Assembly (NCBI GenBank): GCA_031216445.1
Contig: CM062219.1
Span: 6,399,001-6,463,000 of the forward strand
Direction of reading: 5' to 3'
DNA from: Lateolabrax maculatus
Lineage: Eukaryota > Chordata > Actinopteri > Acropomatiformes > Lateolabracidae
DNA length: 64,000 nucleotides
Every line of letters starts with the position of its first letter. Position 1 is the first letter of the stretch. The translations under genes and the position numbers were made by a program. Shown here in pieces: positions 13,501 through 22,400 of the stretch. A model generated the notes under the pieces. The model was not told where the DNA came from. It was given only the letters and a program-made list of their open reading frames with translations, and searched no databases.

Positions 13501-16500
13501 CACACAGCTAAGTAACTGATTCCATGGCAACATTATACTTCCTGTTTACATCCCCAAAACCCCCCTAATTATGGGAGCTGTAGTTCCAAAACTACAGGGG
13601 GCACAGTGTCAGACTTTGACACCCCCCCATCCACTCTTGACACACACACTGAATCTGTGATCAGAAAGTGATGTGTGGTGCTCATCGGATCACAATGCAA
13701 GCAAGATCTAATGACTAATGACTATGACAGTTAATACACCCAGTGAGGAAAGGATGCATGCGTTTAAAATCCCAGCCACAATGACAAAAAACAAAGGACA
13801 CAACTAAACATCACTAAAGAAAGACGCTATTCAACAGAGAGGGAAGCTTTGAGGAGGCAGTGATGGAAAGAGACAAAGAAACTGTGAAACAAGGGAATAA
13901 AACAAAGAAACACAAAAGGTTTTACCTTCTGGTGACTGGGTGACTCCAGCAGATGTTGTTTCATTTTCAGCTCTTTTTCCACGATCTCCCTCATCTTTAT
14001 GTTCACCTGTAGAAAGATACTGTAGGTTAACACAGATCGATGACCGCACAAATGCAAACATTAACCCCTCTGGTTCATACCTTGTTGATCCAAAAGACCA
14101 TTGCATCTTCCAGGTCAAAAGGCAGCTCCTTGGAGGCACTGAAGTTCGAAAAACGCTTGACACTGGACACCACCTTCTCTATGCTGATCATCTCCACTAT
14201 ATAGGCCGTCATCAGGGCATCAATAAGGTGGATGTGGGAGCTCTGGAAGAACACAGATTTTGAATTTGTCTTTGAATGTTACAACAGAAACATAATTATG
14301 GATTGGGCAGACATTACGTTAATAATATTTCTGATGTGTGCAATGTTAATCTGTATTAAATCACAGGTCTGTTGAAATATACAGAAAATTGAATATAACT
14401 ATTGTATGTATTGTATTGCTTTTCTGTGGCAGTGAACACAGGTGATTTTACAACACAAGAGATGCTCCATCACTGAGTTGCCATGGAAACAGGACAGAAC
14501 TTCCTGACTGAAACATGCAGCAGTTCAGAGCAAAATCCTTTTCAGCCTACACGTGAGACTATCACTTTGGCATTACTGTATGACTCACACACTGTTTTGT
14601 ATTGGTACACAAAGGCCAGGGGTAAGCTAATTCTGTGTAAAATGTGTGTGTGTTTTGCTTGAAGTCTGCCTCATGGATTTGTTTTTCATTAAAAAGGTAA
14701 TTTCATGATAATGAAACAGGCATCACCAGATCAACAACTCATTCTCAAACACTTCAGATGATGACAGTTGGATAGACAACAGATCCATGGGGGTCAAAGA
14801 ATCTATTACATGTAATGATGGTTTCAGAGTCTCTTCAGTGGCTCCACTTGAGGTTAATATGAATCTATGTAGCCATGAACAAATATTATTTTCATATACT
14901 AACACTGAGCATAAACTGCTGCTTCTCAGCCAGCTTGTTGCCTTCTGTGTTTTCACACCTGGGTTATATGACTAATAACTCCGAAGAGAGGGTTCATATT
15001 AAATGAAAAAAAAAAATTTTTCGGTTCATTTGAATATTTTAGTTACACACTCTAAAACCTGTGAAACACTCATATCCACTGGTGCATTATTTATTCCACT
15101 ACTCATATCTGGCTCTGGAAAAGCAAAGTCACATTAGCTTGTTACCAGATGGCAAGTGTGGGTTGCCAGATCACCAGGTCATACTACTGCAGAGAGAATG
15201 TACCCTCATTTGCATAAATGTGAACACTGATGCTTATTATTTAAGTTACCTCTTGAAGCACACAAGAATCCTAAAATGCAATATGTCAATAGCTAGACAT
15301 AAGATTAAGCTACCCACCATCTTGATGGGAGCCGAGCTGAGGTCCAGATCAGAGACAGGTGTGTTGTCTGTCTGCAGGACATAGATGCCTCTCCTGGACA
15401 GGGCCTGGATGACAGACTGGTGGCTTTGGAGTGAGGCGGCCTGCTCAGCATGCAGGATGAGCCCACACACCCGGCAGTAGAGCTCTCCGGACAGCAGCAG
15501 GCGGATGATGGGGGGCTTGATGTGTTCCTGTTCATACTGGTCGGTATAGAAGGGATCCCGCAGGTCTGCAGGGATGTGATCTGGAAAGAATGACAAGCAT
15601 ACATGTCTTTTTAAATGAATGTCTAGTTGATGAGACATTTAGGGTTAGCCAGTGAGTGTTTTTACCTGTTAAAGTTTTAAGCCACAACTCACACCATGCA
15701 TTCACACACAAACTATTTTTGCACAGACACGTGTCCACCAATGCCTCACCATGTTACGTAACAGAAACGCTCCCAGGACAAAGACTTCCAAGGTATTAGA
15801 CTGTCTAAGAAGAAACCAGTGCCAGAAAAGAGCACTGAGCCAACACCAATGGTTAAACAGCATTCCAGGTAAAAACCCTGAAGGCCTATAGATGGACCAA
15901 AGGCTTTAAGCCAATGAGCTAACAGGACTTAGTGTTGATACGTAAGCTGAGGGTGTTGTCCCAGCCAGCCTGGTGTTTTGCTGCTCATGGACACAGACAT
16001 GGGGCAGCTATTTTTATATGCCTTGGACATGTTAATCCAGAGTTAATGCCTGAAGTACTGGCAAAATTCAGCTTCCAGTGCTTTCTGGGCAGATTTAGGC
16101 AGGAACAAACAGGGAAACTGTCCTCTGACAGAGTTAGCAACTGGTATAATTATGCATATGAGGAGGACAAAAGAAAAAAACGAATTAAAATGGCTTTCAG
16201 GTTATTTCTTAAATTATTGATTAATATCACCAAACGTAATTGTTCGGTTTTTGTATGGAGTAAACAAGCAAGATTTTTTAACATGTTAAATAGTGAGTTT
16301 TAGAGGTGTTGGTAGGCAAATTTTTGTAAAGATCCATTATATTGTGCTGAGCTACTTTCTGGTTCAACCTTAGTTGTATACACAGTTTTAATGAATAATG
16401 GTCATTCGGATTACATTCACCATCCGTTTCACTGTCAAAATAAGACATTTTTACACCCTGTCTGATTGTCTTACTGTTTATGTCGCTGTAGTCTCAGGAT

Positions 16501-17304
16501 CTCAGCAATGACACTCGTGAATACAATTGTACCTTAAATTATAAGAATCAAGACCAAAAATAAGAAAATACAATTTATACGATTAAAATCCTAGGATATT
16601 TGATAATAATACTTGGATCAATATTCAACAAATTAACAGCAGCATCCTTTCTCATTTTGCTTCACATTAGAGGCAAGCTGACTGAGATGAACAGACAAAA
16701 TAAGACATCCATTAGTGGAAAACACCACACACACAGACACACGCGCAGGCTCAGATTAGAGCAACAGCACACTGTGAAAACCTCAGCTGTGTCTTTCACG
16801 ACAGACTGCTTGCTTGGCTCTGTGTGCCTTCAGTGTGTATCTCACTCTCTGCTGTTGTGTAGCGCTGCCATATGGGCATGAGAATCCCAGATCATGTGAG
16901 AAAGTGCTCGCTATACATCCTTCCAGGTCTGTCTTGATCTGTCTCGTTTGTGTTTCTCTCCATAAAAGCAAATCTTGCATGTCTTCCTCCACACCTCTCT
17001 TTCTCCTGCCACTTCCTCAGCCTCAGCTGTCCAAGAAGCCCCCTCACCCTCCCTGGTTGCCGTGGAGATGGTGATGGGGGATGCCAGCAAGACCGGAGGT
17101 GGGGGCTGGGTTTGTTGCCCCATCTCCTCACCGAGGCCTGCTCACTGGATCGTTTTATGGTCCCTGACATCAGGAGGTGGGTGTGTGTATATGTGTGTGA
17201 GTGGCGTGAAGAATTGGACGAGAGGGAGGCTACTCTGTAATCGTGGATGCTAATATTCCTTAGATATTTACTATCCACCTGATCCAAGCATTAAAGCCCA
17301 CCCT

Positions 17305-17350
<46 letters not shown>

Positions 17351-20300
17351 GGTCGGTGGGGGAAATCAAGTGGAGGGGGTGCAGGGAAAGCCTTTGTTCC
17401 TATTCTTTCAGATACAAGGTCAGATTGATCAGCAGAGATCGTGCTGACAGTCAGGGCAGGGCAGTCAGACTCTGGGCTCTGCAGGGGAAAGACACAACTA
17501 TTCTCTCCAATAAGAAAGCTTAATGGAGAATCCTCCGGAAGACAGTATATTGGGAAAACATAGCCTTTAAGCTGATGCACCCAGTAGGCACATTTGGAGG
17601 TCTGACCCTGCAGAAAAAATTAAAGAGCTGATATATGCGACCTACCTGTCAAATTCTTTAGTCTAATGGAGTTCATACCTTTGATGTGTAGCTCTTGAAC
17701 AAGTGCTCAGTTATTATATACTGTATCCACTGACACTAAGTTTAAAGAAATATTTATATACATTTCTACAAATTTTATAGTTTTGTGTATTCATTCTTTA
17801 AATGTTTAAATTACACACTTAAAAGTAAAATAGTTTATTTTCAGAAATAAACTTATGGCCCTGTTTTTTTTTATTACATTAAAAAAAGGTCTGGAGGTTT
17901 CTCCAAAGGCCATTTATAAAACTGTCATGAGTATAAACAAACAGGTTGTGTTGAACAAAGAGCCTTCAGGTCCAATCCCATTAAACACTTAAACATGTGA
18001 CTGGCTGTGGTGACTTTCACACCAGCATACACAGACAACACAGTCCTCCCAGCACTGCTGTTGGTTGGTTTGCACTCTAATCTAATAAGAGTGTTTTGGT
18101 TCTTCTGACCTCCACAGTGACTATCAATGACTAGGGATTGTGTCACAGAAAACAAACATAAAATAGACACATTTTATGTCAACAGGAGATATTGTTTCAA
18201 AATAGAAACACACCGCTGATAGGTTTTAGGCTCTGTATTGTAGATATTATGAGATTTACAGCAATACAGCCTTCTAAAGCTTTTAAAGTAGTTCTAAAAT
18301 GCAATTCTGGATTCAAGACATGAGGTGTTGCCCTAATGCTAAACGGTCCCAGTTATTTGCATTACTACTATTAATTACTACATTCTCAGAATTACCACAT
18401 ATGTCACAGAAATGTTGCCAAGAAGAGATGAACTATAATATATTCATAAACTCTATATTAACTCAGTTAGCTGTCTTATAGTATCATAGCCGGTTAACCA
18501 AAATATTAAATTCCTGCCTGAACTTAAATTCCATATCCGCTTTGGTACTGCATGATGGTAGCACAGAATAAGCAAGCTTGATCAGTAAGACGTGAGAGAG
18601 CAAAACCACAAAACAAAATGTTGAGGGGCAGCTCAAAGGTACCAGGCCTAAATAGGATGCACTAATCCGATATCTCGGATCAGCATCGATACTGACCTTA
18701 TTAAGTGGAACAGGTGTCAGCTTTGACGTGAGCGGTCCACAGAAAACGCAGTTTATAATGTCAGTGTTTTCTCTATCAGTTACATTAATTTAATGGTGGT
18801 GGGCCGCCAAGTCATTTTGACAAGCCACAGTAATCCCTGGCCTCATGTTAACTCACATAAAAATGATTCAGCACTGGCATCTGATCGTACTTGGCATCAG
18901 TATCGGGAGAGAAAAAAATGGATCTAGAGCTGTGACAATTAGACAATTAGTCGAGCGATGACAAAGAATCAGTAACTATTTTGATAATCAATTAATCACA
19001 TTGTAATTTTTCAAGCAAAAATGCCACAATTCTCCAGTTCCAGCTTCTTAATTGTGTGGATTTTCTACTTTTCTTTGTCTTACGTGACAACATAACTGAA
19101 TATCTTTGAGTTTTGGACTGTTTGTCGTACAAAACAAGCAATTTGAAGATGCCATCTTAAGCTTCAAGAAACTGTGATGGACATTTTTCATTAGTTTCTA
19201 ACATTATATAGACAAACTGAGAAGGTAATCGGCAGATTCATCGTTAATGAAAATAATCGTTGCTTGCAGCCCTACACAGCATTAACCTAAGTAGACAAAA
19301 GGTTGCTTCTCATCTCCAGCACCACCAAAGGAAATCTGGGTGAATGTAGGACTGTGAATAAATGGGATGAGTGTGAAGCAGGAAGGACTTTGTAGCTGAT
19401 CATTTTATTCAGTATAGGAGGATCATGGATGTAAACAAAAATTCTAGTAAGGTCAGGTGAATTTATAATGGTAATTGTTCATTATATTTAAACTAGTACC
19501 TGCGTTTACTCAAAAAACTAAGCTGCAGTTAAAATGTGCAAATACATGTACAGTACTGCACGATCTCTAAAGTATGAATTTGTTAAAGCTACGATAATTG
19601 TGAAATCATAATACTAGTACTGTCCATTCTGTGTGTAAAAGGAGTTAAGATAGTGTAGTTAGTGCAAGAAATCAGTCTCTTGCTGTAAAGGGCTCCTAAG
19701 TGTCCCTGGCACACTGGAATCAAAAGGGGGCCAATCAGATTAGGGAAGTAGGAAGCTTGACGGAGGAAAGGGTAATGGTTTGGTGTTTATTATGGGCATC
19801 TGATCTCTGCCCTGGAACAAAACGGTGTTGGGTAACAAGAGGGGTAAAGCTTTGACCAGCAAGACAGAGATCAGGATATTTCCAACATCAGCACAAAGCA
19901 TAAAGATGCTCCAGTTGTTGGGAGATTGATGTGATATCAATCATGCTGATATGGTGCAATACTGGTTGTGGATATCAGATTTTAAATTTGAGAAAGTTAG
20001 ATGTTTACTTTGAAAAATAATGTGTGTCTCTGAATGTGTGTTCACATATTTGAAACAGAATTTAGTATTTAGTTTTCATTTTTTCATGCCATCCTCCTTG
20101 ATCAGATGCTGTTTACTTCACCAGACATTATAACCTTTGAACTCTAGTTTTTTTTTTCCCCTCTTAATTTACTGAGTCATCCACTGCAACACAGGAGACA
20201 GCACTGCAGGGCAGGAAACACTTAAACTACAGTTTGCCCGGCTCATAAAATGGATATGATGACAAAGACTTTTCCTATACTGAATGACTGTCTCTGTTTC

Positions 20301-21773
20301 TGTTTCCAAATGCCTCATTGTCATGCTGGTAATAAAATCACTGAGACAAGTAGGCTTGCATGAACAGCACAGCTGCCCTCCTGCTTACACTCGCCAGAGA
20401 GCATTGGGCGGGTGACACAAAAACCCACATTCAAGGAGTAATTTCCAGACATTTGCTTACAGCCGGCCGATGTGGAGCAATCATTTTTAATGTTTAAGCA
20501 GACCTCGTCAGAGCTGGCGAGGCTAGTGACCTGTGTATAAAAGACTTTGGCTGATCATGAGATGTCGGCCTCATCTCAGTCTTCACTCACAGACACGAAG
20601 GTCTGGACCGCTGCTATGCTGTTATAGTATGTAAATTGTTTCTCAGGAAGTTTGTTTTTGACAGTGATGAGAACCAGACAACCGGGCAAACCACAATCTG
20701 AGTAATTTAAATATCAATAAATCTGCTGATTGCTTTCTGCAATTAATTTATGTTGACGTGATTTTGACCTATGTTAAATGATTTTTCAAAAGCAAATCAT
20801 AATTTCCGAAAACCAAAGGTGACATCTTCAAATGTCTTGTCCAACAAAGACTCCCAAACCCAAATATATTCAGTTTAGTATTATATAAGACAACAAAAAG
20901 CAGCAAATCCTCACATTTGAGAAGCTGGCATTACGTAATGTTTGGCATTCTTCGGTTGAAAAATGACTTAAATGATAAATTGTGTATCAAACAGCCAAAA
21001 AGGTTCCCATGTTCACTCTCTGATAAAGTCAGTCCATTTGATCATGTACATATTTCTTTTCACCGAAACCAAACTAATGTGACAGGCCTTTAGTATATCA
21101 GCTAATAATACAAGTACTGCAATATACTGGCCAGCCTCTTTGACAAAGATATGGATATAGTAAAGATGTAATAGATGGATAATTCTGTTATTTAGTTATT
21201 TTGTCCTTGGTTTGAAGATATAAAGGTGTGTTGTTTTTGTTGTTCTCCAAGACAGCATATCAGAAAAGGAACTGGTGCAATTGCTCAGCCTCAATTAACA
21301 GGATCTGCATCCAGCAAACTGCTCATGCAACTACAATACACAGGCTGTACTGCACAAATACCATATAAGCTATAACACGTGCAGCAGCTGATATTTTATC
21401 AGGATATACATCTTCACCCTCCTCCTGGGCGACAGAGCCAGAGTTCATTTCGTGCACATCAGAGGTTTGCCCCGATAAATAAGTAAATAAAAACATGACG
21501 ACCATGAAAAAACATGATCCTCAAGTCTCAACCATGAGAAGGAAAACCCCAAGAGCGGGCCTTACCTATACCATAAGCTTTGGCAAACAACCAGCGGAGA
21601 TTTGCGTCTATTTTGGCTCTTGCAGAGTCGTAGAGCTCCAGCGGCACGACAGGCACCTCCATGCCTCCTCCTCCTCCACCTCCTCCTCCACCTCCTGCAT
21701 CATCTGCTGCTGCTGCTGCTGCTGCTGCTCTCCTCCTGGTGCTGTCCCTGCCAGCACTCACCTCCACATCCAT
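4268..21773 (-). CDS. camsap1: camsap1, calmodulin-regulated spectrin-associated protein 1 (complete, 19 coding exons)
   Basis: CAMSAP1 binds and stabilises non-centrosomal microtubule minus ends. Nineteen coding exons join in frame to 4809 nt, 1602 residues, the family's usual length. Order: low-complexity N-terminus with poly-Ala and poly-Gly (residues 16-37), conserved region with GELYCRVC and HQSVIQALSRRGIYV, CH-domain region with FIAELFWWFE (about 215-375), Ser/Thr-rich middle with an acidic EDEEEEIEEEEL run, coiled coil around 890-935, charged coiled coil about 1261-1345, and a C-terminal CKK domain from about 1463 that includes KLYKYSSDRKQF and ends SARRK. CKK is the microtubule-binding module. 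camsap1 is preferred over camsap2 or camsap3 because the ELEKCEANH and VSVSVDALTIHN segments match CAMSAP1 as I recall it, and because of the neighbours. The chosen start is the ATG at 21771-21773, one base after a strong acceptor; an internal in-frame ATG at 21661-21663 is the alternative. The 3' end faces kcnt1. All introns read GT-AG. Confidence 0.93.
4683..4801 (-). CDS. camsap1: camsap1 coding exon 18 (CKK start)
   Basis: Encodes GPKLFKEPSSKSNKPIII through NAILE, the beginning of the CKK domain. 119 nt, acceptor at 4802-4803, donor GT at 4681-4682. Confidence 0.93.
4880..5215. repeat. Interspersed teleost repeat in a camsap1 intron
   Basis: Sequence with landmarks GCCAAGTTAGAAGAGAGGATTG and TTAGCTTATCTTAGCATCAATACTGGAAGCAGGG resembles a high-copy fish repeat (probably SINE-derived) that I know by pattern only. 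Boundaries and class are approximate. Confidence 0.45.
5253..5374 (-). CDS. camsap1: camsap1 coding exon 17
   Basis: 122 nt; Ser-rich linker including SRNMERDWESGS just before CKK. Acceptor at 5375-5376, donor GT at 5251-5252. Confidence 0.9.
5476..5563 (-). CDS. camsap1: camsap1 coding exon 16
   Basis: 88 nt; contains STLSLATEADSVISGG. Splice signals and phase agree with both neighbours. Confidence 0.9.
5949..6011 (-). CDS. camsap1: camsap1 coding exon 15
   Basis: 63 nt, short variable exon encoding NSLKVSMLNKAKGSAAG. Acceptor GCAG and donor GTGAAC are present; frame continues on both sides. In-frame length (21 codons) would allow skipping without a frameshift. Confidence 0.8.
6153..6361 (-). 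CDS. camsap1: camsap1 coding exon 14 (charged coiled coil)
   Basis: 209 nt; RKAEEDRVRKEEEKARREII then a basic RPRTKSRRSRPKS stretch. Second half of the pre-CKK coiled coil. Confidence 0.92.
6487..6623 (-). CDS. camsap1: camsap1 coding exon 13 (charged coiled coil)
   Basis: 137 nt; EMARRRAAFLLKQQRKAEEA, a typical CAMSAP coiled coil. Acceptor at 6624-6625, donor at 6485-6486. Confidence 0.92.
6751..9106 (-). CDS. camsap1: camsap1 coding exon 12 (large central exon)
   Basis: 2356 nt, residues 475-1260. Contains SISLARSISKDSLASNI, the acidic EDEEEEIEEEEL run, EPLMPAIPKPAKEK, SGRSSPCLST, KMTSFAERKLLKLG, the LHMQLEEQRRAIEYQKKKME coiled coil, and ends GFFFK. The acceptor used is CCAG at 9107-9110; the nearer AG at 9094-9095 would break the frame with exon 11. 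Confidence 0.94.
9263..9347 (-). CDS. camsap1: camsap1 coding exon 11
   Basis: 85 nt; NRSNSLTRSDAQHQGS then ILAWPERRP. Only one of three frames is open and it fits both neighbours. Confidence 0.9.
9714..9799 (-). CDS. camsap1: camsap1 coding exon 10
   Basis: 86 nt; SPSHSLLPLRQRQQK segment. Acceptor at 9800-9801, donor GT at 9712-9713. Confidence 0.9.
9800..10588 (-). other. camsap1: camsap1 intron (789 bp)
   Basis: AT-rich intron between coding exons 9 and 10. No additional exon, RNA gene or clear repeat seen. Confidence 0.6.
10589..10715 (-). CDS. camsap1: camsap1 coding exon 9
   Basis: 127 nt; RLLLQPKSSRSHVTISNVTK then RSFLTSSNSAD. The acceptor is TAG at 10716-10718, four bases upstream of a GAG that would give the wrong phase. 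Confidence 0.9.
10834..10930 (-). CDS. camsap1: camsap1 coding exon 8 (end of CH region)
   Basis: 97 nt; SNVMVFIAELFWWFESVKPE, the hallmark of the CAMSAP CH domain. Confidence 0.93.
11036..11175 (-). CDS. camsap1: camsap1 coding exon 7 (CH region)
   Basis: 140 nt; ICLKEVPSITDSVYNIQLLK then EYLNKCFYLKPEDMLY. Confidence 0.93.
11176..11543 (-). other. camsap1: camsap1 intron (368 bp)
   Basis: No feature other than splice signals is seen. Confidence 0.6.
11544..11685 (-). CDS. camsap1: camsap1 coding exon 6 (CH region)
   Basis: 142 nt; VRYRRDHLSGR, then DDLLKDVCDGTALLAVIHFY and CPELIRLE. Confidence 0.93.
11686..12680 (-). other. camsap1: camsap1 intron (995 bp)
   Basis: Intron between the 33-nt exon and coding exon 6. 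Holds a CA-rich microsatellite around 12598-12629; otherwise no feature seen. Confidence 0.6.
12681..12713 (-). CDS. camsap1: camsap1 coding exon 5 (33-nt exon)
   Basis: Eleven codons, SPSKWYWKLVP, flanked by an ACTAG acceptor (12714-12718) and a GTAAGTGC donor. It is phase 0 on both sides, so the reading frame holds with or without it; an equivalent short exon is known in CAMSAP family transcripts. Probably alternatively spliced. Confidence 0.8.
12714..13925 (-). other. camsap1: camsap1 intron (1212 bp)
   Basis: AT-rich. The segment 13098-13125 (CAGAGGTTTTCAAACTGTGGGG) resembles one end of an old hAT-type element, but the opposite end was not found. Confidence 0.5.
13926..14006 (-). CDS. 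camsap1: camsap1 coding exon 4
   Basis: 81 nt, phase 0/0; VNIKMREIVEKELKMKQHLL then ESPSHQK. Confidence 0.92.
14081..14242 (-). CDS. camsap1: camsap1 coding exon 3
   Basis: 162 nt, phase 0/0; VEMISIEKVVSSVKRFSNFS then PFDLEDAMVFWINK. Confidence 0.93.
14243..15317 (-). other. camsap1: camsap1 intron (1075 bp)
   Basis: AT-rich intron; no exon or recognisable repeat seen. Confidence 0.6.
15318..15580 (-). CDS. camsap1: camsap1 coding exon 2
   Basis: 263 nt; DPFYTDQYEQEHIKPPIIRL then GELYCRVCGL and HQSVIQALSRRGIYV, strongly conserved N-terminal CAMSAP segment. Confidence 0.94.
17306..17344. repeat. (GT)n microsatellite
   Basis: About 19 uninterrupted GT units. Confidence 0.95.
18655..18920. 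repeat. Degenerate interspersed repeat
   Basis: Contains GATATCTCGGATCAGCATCG, ACTGACCTTATTAA and, near the other end, GGCATCAGTATCGGGAG, a pattern common in dispersed fish DNA-transposon remnants. Class and limits uncertain. Confidence 0.4.
18926..19275. mobile_element. Non-autonomous DNA-transposon-like teleost repeat
   Basis: Landmarks TTTTTCAAGCAAAAATGCCA, GTTTTGGACTGTTTGTCGTA, ACAAAACAAGCAATTTGAAG and the end AAAATAATCGTTGCTTGCAGCCCT match a very abundant percomorph repeat that I recognise by sequence. The terminus TTGCAGCCCT is the inverted end typical of this family; the left end is degraded. Confidence 0.55.
21566..21773 (-). CDS. camsap1: camsap1 coding exon 1 (start codon, poly-Ala/poly-Gly)
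   Basis: 208 nt, residues 1-69. Starts MDVEVSAG, followed by a run of 8 Ala (GCA codons), DDA, a run of 11 Gly (GGN codons), then MEVPVVPLELYDSARAKI. Donor GTAAGG at 21561-21565. The second Met begins the part that looks conserved. Confidence 0.85.
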
Positions 21774-21800
21774 CCTGCACGGAGAGAGACAGAGAGAGAC
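21774..21800 (-). promoter_or_regulatory. camsap1: Splice acceptor of a 5'UTR intron one base before the camsap1 ATG
   Basis: On the minus strand a tract of CT repeats (about 21778-21800) ends in GCAG at 21775-21778, then one base (21774), then ATG. This is a strong acceptor and implies an upstream non-coding exon. Confidence 0.7.
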
Positions 21801-21918
21801 ATTATCAGCCGGTCGCATCCGCCTGCATTACATCATCGCCGTGAGGAAAACAACAACCAAGGGCCCGGCTCTCCGGCCGGCGGACCCCCCCCCCCAAACA
21901 CCGCACACAGACTCACCT

Positions 21919-22220
21919 GCACCACACGGAGACACTTCAAAATCCCATTAATTCACACGTTTTCTCTGCCGATAACCAGGGATGATGTGTTAGTCTGCAG
22001 CCAAAGAAAAGCAGCACCCTCGGACGTGAATGAGAGCTGCTCCTGGTTTACCAGCGTGCAAAAAATATAATATAATAAACTAAATACGAAGCCGTCTTTG
22101 GCAGCTTGCTGGCGGTTGTTTCCTGGGACGTTGACGTTAACATTAATATTTACATTAAAACATGCAGCGTTAGGGTTCACAGTGTGGACGTTAGCTAGTT
22201 GGCTGGCTAACTGAACTGCG

Positions 22221-22259
<39 letters not shown>

Positions 22260-22400
22260 ACACACACACACCGAAATTTCAGCCGAAAAACACAACAAAG
22301 ACTCACCTCAACAGCGCATCGGCTTCGTGTGTGAGAGAGGGACGTGTCGTTAAAACGCCGACATGCTGCTCCGGCCTCGGCTAACGGCGAAGTGACGGGA
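21919..22400 (-). promoter_or_regulatory. camsap1: camsap1 non-coding first exon(s) and promoter region
   Basis: Two strong minus-strand donors, each AG followed by GTGAGTCT, lie near 21918 and 22306 and could pair with the acceptor before the ATG. The region to about 22700 is GC-rich with many CpG dinucleotides, as expected for a CpG-island promoter. The transcription start is not resolved. Confidence 0.5.
22223..22272. repeat. (CA)n microsatellite in the camsap1 5' region
   Basis: CA repeat with one CT interruption, between the two candidate 5'UTR donors. Confidence 0.9.

Larger units (their letters stand above)
15581..21565 (-). other. camsap1: camsap1 intron between coding exons 1 and 2 (5985 bp)
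   Basis: Long intron holding a GT microsatellite (17306-17344), two teleost repeat fragments (18655-19275) and a possible conserved block with a plus-strand TATA-like motif (about 20380-20640). No additional coding exon was found. Confidence 0.6.

Noticed and set aside
21495..22070. 191-codon plus-strand open frame over the camsap1 5' exon
   Set aside because: It is antisense to the coding exon and the CpG-rich leader; poly-Cys and Ser-rich content comes from triplet repeats.
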